NCBI GenBank assembly: GCA_035543115.1
Contig: DATKKF010000029.1
Coordinates: 1 to 64,000 of the forward strand
Direction of reading: 5' to 3'
Length of the DNA: 64,000 nt
Source of the DNA: RPRB01 sp035543115
GTDB lineage: Bacteria; Myxococcota; Myxococcia; Myxococcales; Myxococcaceae
The notes under the pieces are model-generated. The model was not told where the DNA came from, did no database searches, and saw nothing but the letters and a program-made list of their open reading frames with translations. Of the stretch, positions 27,212 to 34,800 are shown piece after piece (the first letter of the stretch is position 1; every line of letters begins with the position of its first letter). The position numbers and the translations under genes are program-made.

Positions 27212-28014
27212 GGCTGGGCCTCGAGGAACGCCCTCAGCTCGGCGGTGACCGCCTCGGGCGCGTCGATGGGGGACATGTGGCCGGCGCGCGGGATGCGTAC
27301 CAGCCGCGCACCGGCGATCCCCTCGGCGATCTCTTCGGCCCGGGCGGGCACCGTGGCCGTGTCCTCCTCGCCCACCAGCACCAGGGTCGGGCAGCGGATG
27401 CGCGCGAGCAGCGGCGTCGCAGCCTCGCGCCGGAGCACGCCCTCCACCGCCCGCGGCATCGCCACGCGGTCGAGCCGCAGCAGATGCTCGCGCCAGCGGC
27501 CCAGGTCCGCGGCGCGGGCCGGATCTCGGCGGGCACTCTCGCCATGCATGATCGCCAGGACCCGGCCCACCACCGGCCGCACGCCCAGCCAGCGCGCCAC
27601 CCACTCCATCCGGCGGTAGCGCGGCACGTTCCCGGGCGGCTCGGGTCCGGCGGAGGTGTCGAGCAGCGCGAGCGACCGCACCAGATCGGGCCGCCGCGCC
27701 GCCAGACGCATTCCGACGAATCCGCCCATCGACAGCCCCACGAAGTGCACCGGGGCGATGTGCAGCGAGTCGATCAGCGCCGCCACGTCGTCGGCCAGCG
27801 TGTCCATGTCCATGCCGGTTGGCGGCGCCTCGCTCTGGCCCTGGCCACGGTGGTCGTAGGCGACGCAGCGGAAGCGTGCGCGCAAGGTGGCGACCTGTGC
27901 GTCCCACATCCGCAGCGAATAGAGCAGGCCGTGGGAGAACAGCACCGTCTGCCCCCCACCACCCGAGTCCTCGACCGCGAGCTGGACGCCGTTGCAAACG
28001 ATGCGGGTCGCCAT
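27196..28014 (-). CDS. Alpha/beta-hydrolase (3-oxoadipate enol-lactonase-like)
   Basis: The protein has 272 aa. The triad is visible: nucleophile Ser in GLSMGG, Asp in VLVGEEDTATVP, and His in PRAGHMSPID. The oxyanion-side motif FSHGLLYS and DHRGQGQSEAP are standard. The closest general match is enol-lactonase/esterase-like hydrolases, but a substrate cannot be given. The C-terminal PYFFP end is short. Its 3' end overlaps the sorB end by 16 bp in convergent orientation. Confidence 0.8.
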   Translation of the reverse strand: MATRIVCNGVQLAVEDSGGGGQTVLFSHGLLYSLRMWDAQVATLRARFRCVAYDHRGQGQSEAPPTGMDMDTLADDVAALIDSLHIAPVHFVGLSMGGFVGMRLAARRPDLVRSLALLDTSAGPEPPGNVPRYRRMEWVARWLGVRPVVGRVLAIMHGESARRDPARAADLGRWREHLLRLDRVAMPRAVEGVLRREAATPLLARIRCPTLVLVGEEDTATVPARAEEIAEGIAGARLVRIPRAGHMSPIDAPEAVTAELRAFLEAQPYFFP

Positions 28015-28039
28015 GAGGCGCTAGCCTAGGCGTCTGCCC

Positions 28040-28067
28040 GGCCCGCTCGTGCGGTGAATAGCGGGCC
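28040..28067. repeat. 8-bp inverted repeat between divergent genes
   Basis: GGCCCGCT and AGCGGGCC are perfect complements with a 12-nt loop. The pair lies in the 100-bp region between the hydrolase start (28014) and the YXWGXW lipoprotein start (28114). It may be an operator or a leader hairpin. No T-run follows. Confidence 0.35.
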
Positions 28068-28113
28068 CAGGCGGGGCGTCTCGCCACCAGGCAAGGAAGG
28101 ACGGAAACCGACG

Positions 28114-29388
28114 ATGCGCAGGATGCTCTTCATGGGATGCGTGGTGCTCGCCTCGGGCTGCGTGGTCCGCGAGTACCGTGAGCCGCCGCCGCCCGTCGCC
28201 TACCGCCCGCCGCCTCCGCCCCCGCAGCCGGCCCCGCAGCCGGCCCCGGTGGTGGAGCAGGACAGCGGCTGGGAGGCCGTCTCCATCGAGCCCCCGCTGG
28301 AGCAGCCGGCGCCGGTGGCCATCCCCTGGGCGCCTCCGCCGATGCTGTGGGATCCGCCGCCTCCGCGGCCGTGGATCGACGCGGTGTGGGTCGGGGGCCA
28401 CTGGACCTGGTGGAGCGGTGAGTGGGTCTGGGCCCGCGGGCACTGGGCGCGTCCGCCTACCCCGGGCTGGGTCTACTCCGAGCCGTACTACGAGCACCGC
28501 GGCGACGCGGTGGTGTTCGTCGCCGGCTTCTGGCGGCCGGTGGTGCACGCCTTCGTCCCGCCGCCGCCCACCGTCTACGTCCCGCTGGTCCAGGTGCGCG
28601 TGGTGCACGTGGGCTACGCGCGGCCCATCGGCCCGCACGGCGTGTTCGTCCCGCCGCCACCCGGCTCGCAGCCCGGGATCATCGTGCCCGCGCCGGTGGG
28701 CACCTCTCCCGCGGTCGTGCTGAGCGCGCCGCCCGTCGTCCGGCCGGGGATGGTCGTCCGCCCCGTGTCGCGCGGTGGGGTGGTCGAGGTGGTCGCTCCC
28801 GCCGGCGTGACCCGCGAGGGACGCCCGGTGATCGCCCAGGCCCCTGTCGTCGCGCACGACGCCGCCTCGGTTCACCCGGTGGTCGTCGCACCACCCCCCC
28901 CCGTCCGGAATGCCACCGGTCCAGCTCCGTTCCCGGCCCGGCCGCCGGCCACGGTCGCGGCCCCCCCGGTGACCACGCCGGCGCCGGCCCCGTCCAGCAC
29001 CGGCACCGTCTCGGTCCGACCACTGCCACCTCCCCAGCCAGGGCAGCCGGTGCTGCAGCCCGTCCTCCGCCCCGAGCCGCTCGGCGGCCAGAGCAACGGG
29101 CCCCGCCCGTGGCCGAACGGCGTGGATCGCTCGGGCAACGAGGGTCCGCTGCTCCGCCCCGATCCCCGGACCGACGCGGCACCCCGTCCGCCGGTCCAGG
29201 GCGGAGCGCCCGCTGCCCGGCCGCCCGCGGCTCCGGTGACGCCGTCCCTCCAGAGCGCTTCTCCGTCGGCCCGGCCGGCCACGACTCCGGTCCCTCTGCG
29301 TGCCGAGGCCACCCGGCCTCGCCCGCGCGCCCCCGCGAAGGTCGATCCCGAGGAAAAGAAGGGGCACCCCGACCCGCACGAGCGCTGA
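28114..29388 (+). CDS. YXWGXW-repeat lipoprotein, proline-rich
   Basis: The protein has 424 aa. The N-terminus MRRMLFMGCVVLASGCVV carries a lipobox. Two YXWGXW-type repeats are visible (VWVGGHWTWWSGEWVWARGHWARPPTPGW and YEHRGDAVVFVAGFWRP). The remaining 250 residues are dominated by Pro, Ala, Val and Arg, likely unfolded and cell-wall spanning. Such proteins are probably outer-membrane or periplasmic structural proteins; function is unknown. GGAAGGAC lies 12 bases before the ATG at 28114, while the frame upstream to 28054 is not supported by any motif. Confidence 0.72.
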   Translation: MRRMLFMGCVVLASGCVVREYREPPPPVAYRPPPPPPQPAPQPAPVVEQDSGWEAVSIEPPLEQPAPVAIPWAPPPMLWDPPPPRPWIDAVWVGGHWTWWSGEWVWARGHWARPPTPGWVYSEPYYEHRGDAVVFVAGFWRPVVHAFVPPPPTVYVPLVQVRVVHVGYARPIGPHGVFVPPPPGSQPGIIVPAPVGTSPAVVLSAPPVVRPGMVVRPVSRGGVVEVVAPAGVTREGRPVIAQAPVVAHDAASVHPVVVAPPPPVRNATGPAPFPARPPATVAAPPVTTPAPAPSSTGTVSVRPLPPPQPGQPVLQPVLRPEPLGGQSNGPRPWPNGVDRSGNEGPLLRPDPRTDAAPRPPVQGGAPAARPPAAPVTPSLQSASPSARPATTPVPLRAEATRPRPRAPAKVDPEEKKGHPDPHER

Positions 29389-29462
29389 GCCCGGCGGCCC
29401 GTCCGCTCTCGAGCTCGCCCAGACCTCGGCGGGCTGGAGAATGGCGACGGCAGGAACTCCGG

Positions 29463-29468
29463 TAGACT
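29463..29468 (+). promoter_or_regulatory. Candidate -10 box before J-like protein gene
   Basis: TAGACT ends 16 nt before the GTG at 29485. No Shine-Dalgarno intervenes and no -35 was found. The same box occurs before the gene at 24354. Confidence 0.35.
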
Positions 29469-29484
29469 CCGGCGCTCGAGCCCC

Positions 29485-31314
29485 GTGCCCCGCGCCCGAC
29501 CCGCCGCCATCGTCCTCGCCGCATCCCCCCTCCGCGAGCGCCTCCAGCGCTTGCTCGCCGAGCTGGACGCGCTACGCGACGAGGTGGCCCAGCTCGAGCT
29601 GGAGCGCGAGACGCTCCGGGGAGAGCTGGCGGCCTTCGAGGTGAGGCACCGAGCCGAGGTCGCCGATGAGCAGCGCCTCCTCCACCGCATCGCCTCGGTC
29701 GTGCGGCAGCTCGAGCGCTGGGTGGAGATGCTCGAGGACGCGGAGCCGCGCCAGCGCGCCGCCCGGGCCCGCCGCGTCGAGCGGCAGCGCACCCGCGAGT
29801 TGCACCAGGAATCGACCGACGCCGAGCCCGCCGGCGAGGAGCCCGCGCTGGAGCCCACACCCGCGGCGGAGCTGAAGTCGCTCTACCGGCGGCTCGCGCG
29901 CCGCTTTCATCCCGACCTGGCCCGGACGGAGGAGGAGCAGGTCCGTCACGCCGCGCTCATGGCGCGGATCAATGTGCTGTACCGGGCGGGTGACCGCGCA
30001 GGGCTGGAGGCGCTGGCGGACCAGGCGCTCGGCTCGGAGCTCCCCGAGCCCGCGGTCTCGCTCGAGGACGAGGTCCGGCTGCTGGAGGAGCGGCGGGCAC
30101 GCTTCGAGTCGGCGCGCGACGGGCTCCGGCTCGACCTCGAGTCGCTCCGCGGCTGTGCCACGGCCGAGCTCCTCCGGCGGTCGCGCGAGGCCGAGGAGGG
30201 CGGAGGTGACTTCTTCGACCAGCTGCGCGCCGAGCTGTCCTCGCGGTACGAGGTGGCGCTCGGCGACGTGCGCGATGCTGCAGGGGCGCTGGAGGACGCG
30301 GTGAGACGAGCAAACCGACGGTCGCTGGCCACCGAGGGGAGGCGGTCGCTGGACCGGGCCTTCGACCCGCTCGGACGCCAGCGGCTGGTGCGGCTCTCGC
30401 TCGAGGCGCTGGAGGCGGCCCGGGCCGCACCCGAGGCGAGGGCGGAGGCCGAACGGATCGCCGAGCTGGCCCGGACCTCACCGGCCGCGGCACGCCTGGT
30501 CCTGTTCGCCTATGCGAGCGAGCTGGTGCCGCATCCGCTGGATGGCCTGCGGACCTACGAGGATCTCGCCCTCCGGTTCGAGCACCTCGGCACGCGGGAC
30601 GAGGAGCACCGGACGCTCGAGCGCGCGCTGGTGGAGGTGGCGGACCTGGTCGAGTTCGGGATCCGCCGCGCCGGTGAGCGGCTGGTGCAGAGCGGGCTAC
30701 GGTTCCGGCGCGCTCTGTTGCGCGACGCGGTGCCGCTCGCGCTCCGGAAGCATGCGCTGCGGGTCGAGTTCCGGCGGGTGCTGGCCACGCTCGGCGAGCG
30801 CACCGGCTGCCCCGAGTGCGAGGAGGAGATCTTCGCGGTCCCGCTCTACCGGCTCCGGGGGCTGGACGACCTGCACGCCAGCGCCTGTCCACGCTGCGGG
30901 CACCTCGTCCGGAGCTACTTCCTGCCCCGGGGCAAGGACGTGCAGTCGGTGCTCAACACGGCGTTCCTCGACCTCGAGCTGCTCTCCGAGTGGAGCTTCC
31001 GCATGGGAACGGCCTCGGTCTCGCTCCAGCTCCTCCCGGTCCAGCTCGAGCGGATGACGGTGGGACAGCTCAAGCGGCGATTCTGGGCCGACGTGCTCGA
31101 GCGGCACGGCGTTCCGGTGCCGGTGGACGCGGTCCGGCTACTCCAGGCGCGCCGGCCGGTGCAGGAGCGCCGGAAGTTGGCCGATCTCGACCGACGGGAG
31201 TTCGTGCTGGCGTTCGGGGACAAGGCCGGGGTCTCGGTCGGCGACGCGCTGGAGACCGTCAGGCACCGCATCCGGACCCGTTTCCGGCCGGAGACGGCCG
31301 CCCCGGGGCGCTGA
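29485..31314 (+). CDS. J-domain-like protein with coiled coils and C-terminal zinc ribbon
   Basis: The protein has 609 aa. Residues 15-75 and 195-240 look like charged coiled coils. In between, LKSLYRRLARRFHPDLARTEEE near residues 130-151 is a J-like helix pair with the HPD motif, the contact for DnaK-type chaperones. Near residues 447-475, CPECEEEIF and, 25 residues later, CPRCGHL form a zinc ribbon. The very end is a helical domain without a recognised family. No DnaK gene is nearby. GTG at 29485 is the first usable codon behind a TAGACT box. A role in protein or particle assembly is inference. Confidence 0.62.
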   Translation: MPRARPAAIVLAASPLRERLQRLLAELDALRDEVAQLELERETLRGELAAFEVRHRAEVADEQRLLHRIASVVRQLERWVEMLEDAEPRQRAARARRVERQRTRELHQESTDAEPAGEEPALEPTPAAELKSLYRRLARRFHPDLARTEEEQVRHAALMARINVLYRAGDRAGLEALADQALGSELPEPAVSLEDEVRLLEERRARFESARDGLRLDLESLRGCATAELLRRSREAEEGGGDFFDQLRAELSSRYEVALGDVRDAAGALEDAVRRANRRSLATEGRRSLDRAFDPLGRQRLVRLSLEALEAARAAPEARAEAERIAELARTSPAAARLVLFAYASELVPHPLDGLRTYEDLALRFEHLGTRDEEHRTLERALVEVADLVEFGIRRAGERLVQSGLRFRRALLRDAVPLALRKHALRVEFRRVLATLGERTGCPECEEEIFAVPLYRLRGLDDLHASACPRCGHLVRSYFLPRGKDVQSVLNTAFLDLELLSEWSFRMGTASVSLQLLPVQLERMTVGQLKRRFWADVLERHGVPVPVDAVRLLQARRPVQERRKLADLDRREFVLAFGDKAGVSVGDALETVRHRIRTRFRPETAAPGR

Positions 31315-31323
31315 AGGAGAAAC

Positions 31324-31358
31324 CCCGGGACGCATCGAGCCGCTCGATGCATCCCGGG
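31324..31358. terminator. Long hairpin between convergent genes
   Basis: A stem of 16 bp with one mismatch (31324-31339 with 31343-31358) and a 3-nt loop separates the J-like gene and the ArfB-like gene. Reading leftward it is followed by GGTTTCTCCTT, a modest U-stretch, so termination of the minus-strand gene is plausible. Rightward no U-run follows. Confidence 0.5.
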
Positions 31359-31366
31359 CAGTGAGC

Positions 31367-31750
31367 TCACCACCGGCCAGGTTCCCGCCGTTCCGCCTTC
31401 CGTCGCCCCAGGCGCTTCTTGGCCTCGAGCCGGCGCTCCTTCGCCCCCCGCGACGGGCGCGTGGGCCGCCTCGGCTTCGGCACCCGGGTGAGCCCGAGGA
31501 GGGCGGCGCGGAGCCGCCCCAGCGCGGCGCCGCGGTTCTGCGCCTGGCTCCGGCGCTCCGTCGCGGTGACGGTGACTCCGGTCGGCGGATGGACCAGGCG
31601 GACGGCCGAGGCGGTCTTGTTGCGGTGCTGGCCCCCGGGACCTCCACCGACGAAGGTGTAGACCTCGCACGCGGCGAGCAGCGCCCCGTCGTCCAGGGCA
31701 AGCGCGGCCCGTGCCGCCGCGCGCCGCCCGTCCTGAGGAAGAGGCTCCAT
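31367..31750 (-). CDS. ArfB/RF-like GGQ-domain peptidyl-tRNA hydrolase
   Basis: The protein has 127 aa. VGGGPGGQHRNKTASAVRLVHPPTGVTVTATERRSQAQNR contains the catalytic GGQ loop of class-I release factors and the basic region that follows it. The C-terminal tail is very rich in Arg and Lys (SRGAKERRLEAKKRLGRRKAERRE), as in ArfB, where the tail enters the empty mRNA channel of stalled ribosomes. It lacks the stop-codon recognition domain, so rescue of stalled ribosomes is the likely role. ATG at 31750 was chosen, because the long open frame upstream is antisense to uvrA. Confidence 0.8.
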   Translation of the reverse strand: MEPLPQDGRRAAARAALALDDGALLAACEVYTFVGGGPGGQHRNKTASAVRLVHPPTGVTVTATERRSQAQNRGAALGRLRAALLGLTRVPKPRRPTRPSRGAKERRLEAKKRLGRRKAERREPGRW

Positions 31751-31858
31751 TCCGGCCCCCGGTGTACACGGCCTGGCACCCCGTTGGCACCGGACGCCGG
31801 GTGTCTCTCGGGAGGTGCAGAGCGCGTGTCGCCCTGTTAGCACCGCACCTCCGCCCCC

Positions 31859-34800
31859 ATGCACCGGATCCACCTCGAGGGTGCCCGCACCCACAACCTG
31901 GCGGGCGTCAGCGTCGAGCTCCTCGCCGGCCAGCTCACCGCCGTCACCGGGGTTTCGGGCAGCGGCAAGAGCAGTCTTGCCGTGGACACCCTCTACGCGG
32001 AGGGGCAGCGGCGCTTCGTCGAGAGCTTCAGCCCCTATGCCCGCCAGTTCCTGGAGCGCCTCGAGCGGCCCCCCGTGGACCGGCTCGAGCCGGTGGCCGC
32101 CGGCATCGCCGTCGACTGCCGCACCAGCGTCAAGAGCTCGCGGTCCACCGTCGCCACGCTCGCCGACCTCGAGGCCTACTTCTCGGCGCTCTTCACCCGC
32201 GAGGCGCTCCCGCTCTGCCCCGACCACGGGGTGGAGGCCGTCCGCCGCGACCCGGACTCTGCTGCCCAGGCGCTGGTGGACGCGCAAGCCGGGGTCCCGG
32301 TGGTGCTGACCTTCCCGGTCCGGGTGCCCGACACCGAGACGTTCATCGGCGTGCGCGCGCGCCTGCTGAAGGACGGGTTCCGCCGGTTGCTCATCGGCGG
32401 CGAGGTACGCCCGCTCGAGGATCTGCGCCCGGCGGAGGCGATGGGCGCCGCCGGCCAGGCCGACGTGGTCGTCGACCGACTCACCCTGTCGAGGAACGCC
32501 CGCGGCCGTCTGGCCGCCTCGCTGGAGCAAGCCTGGACCGAGGGGCACGGTGACGCGCACCTCTGGGTGGGCGAGCAGCGGCGCGCGGTGAGGCAGGGGC
32601 TGGTGTGCCCCGTCTGTGCCCGTGGGTTCGAGCCGGCCCGGCCCGGCCTCTTCAGCTACCAGTCCCCGCTGGGCGCCTGTCCCGTGTGCCGCGGCTTCGG
32701 CCGCACGCTCGACATCGACTGGGCCAAGGTCATCCCCGATGACGGGCTGAGCATCGAGGACGGAGCCCTCCGGCCCTGGAACGGGCGCTCGAGCGAGTGG
32801 GAGCGCGGGCAGCTGGTCCGCTTCGCGAAGTCGAACCGCATCCCGCTCGACGTGCCGTGGCGCGACCTCGGTCCCGAGCAGCGCGAGGCGGTGCTCGAAG
32901 GGGAAGGCGACTACCAAAGCGGGCGCTACCCGGGCCTCCGCGCCTGGTTCCGCTGGATGGAGTCGCGTACCTACAAGATGCACGTGCGGGTGCTGCTCAG
33001 CCGCTATCGCGCGTACACCCTGTGCGGAAGGTGCAGCGGCGCGCGCCTCAACCCCGACGCGCTCCGCTACCGCGTCGGCGGGCTCGATCTCGCCGCGTGG
33101 CACGGGCTCGAGGTCGGCGAGGCACACCGCCGCCTCGAGTCGCTCGCCACGCGCACCGGCCAGGGCGAGCTGGCGCGGCGCGAGCTGATGAGCCGGCTCG
33201 GGTGGCTGGTCCGGGTAGGGCTCGGCTACCTCGGACTCGACCGCCAGAGCCGCACCCTCTCCGGAGGCGAGGCGCAGCGGGTCTCGCTCACCGCCGCGCT
33301 GGGCACCGGGCTCACCGGGGCACTGTTCGTCCTCGACGAGCCGTCGGTCGGACTGCACCCCGCGGACCTCCCTCCGCTCACCACTGCGCTGGGGGAGCTT
33401 GCCCGGCGTGGCAACGCGGTGCTGGTCCTCGAGCACGACCCGGCGCTGGTCCGCGCCAGCGACCGCGTCCTCGAGCTCGGCCCCGGCGCGGGGCCCGAGG
33501 GCGGACGGCTGTGCTTCGACGGGACCCCCGCCGCGCTCGCCCGTCGCGGCGACCTGCCCACCGGCCGCGTCCTCGCCGGGAGCCGCGTCCACGCGCGCCC
33601 GCGCCGGACTCCAGCGGGCTGGATCGACGTCCGCGGCGCCACCGCCAACAACCTGGCCGAGGTGAACGTCCGGCTCCCGCTGGGCGTCCTGGGCGCCGTC
33701 TGCGGACCGAGCGGCTCGGGGAAGAGCACCCTCGCCGAGGAGGTGGTCCACCGGAGCCTCGCTCGCGCGCTGGGCCAGGCCGACGTCGAGCCCCCCGGGG
33801 CGGTGGCATCCGTCGTGCCGGGGCTGCCGCTCACCCGCGTGGTCCTGGTGGACCAGGCGCCGCTCGGCCGGACCTCGCGCGGGAACGCCGCGACGTACAC
33901 CCGGGCCTGGGACGCGTTCCGCAGGCGCTTCGCCGCCGAGCCGGATGCGGTGCTCCGCGGCTTCGGCCCGGCCCACTTCTCCTTCAACGTCGACGGCGGG
34001 CGCTGCGAGGCCTGCTCCGGGGAGGGCAGCCAGACGGTGGAGATGCAGTTCCTCGCCGACGTGGCGCTGACCTGCCCGAGCTGCCGCGGCCGGCGCTTCA
34101 AGCCCGAGGTGCTCGAGGTCCAGCTGAAGGGCCACGCGGTCTCGGACGTGCTGGCGATGACGGTCGACCGGGCGCTGGCGGCGTTCGGCGACGAGCGCCC
34201 CATCGCCGAGGCGCTTCGGCCGCTGCAGCGGCTCGGGCTCGGCTACCTTCCCATCGGCCAGCCGCTGTCGACCCTGTCGGGCGGCGAGGCCCAGCGGGTG
34301 AAGCTCGCCCGCGCGCTCGGCGGTGCGCAGGGCGGCGTCCTCTACGTGCTCGACGAGCCCAGCGCCGGGCTCCACGGCGAGGACGTGGCCCAGGTGCTCG
34401 AGGCGCTGCACGGCCTGGTCGATTCCGGCGCGAGCGTGCTGGTCGTCGACCACGACCTGGACCTCCTCCACGCGTCGGACTGGCTGGTCGAGCTTGGCCC
34501 CGGCGGCGGACGCGAGGGCGGACGGGTGGTGGCGGAGGGGCCACCGGAACAGGTTGCTCGCGGCCAGACCCGGACCGGCGAGGCGCTCCGGGCCGCGGAG
34601 TCGGTCCCGGCCGGCCCGGTGGCCCCGGGGCCCGGGGAGGGCGTGCAGTGGCTCGAGGTGGAGCACGCCCGCGAGCACAACCTCGCCGATGTGAGCTGTC
34701 GCATCCCGCTCGGAAAGCTGGTGGTGCTCACCGGGCCCAGCGGCTCGGGCAAGTCGACGCTCGCCTTCGACGTGGTGTTCGCCGAGGCGCAGCGTCGCTT

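Noticed and set aside
31751..34678. Very long minus-strand frame extending the ArfB-like gene
   Set aside because: It is antisense to uvrA and has composition typical of high-GC shadow frames. Only the 31367-31750 part has family motifs.
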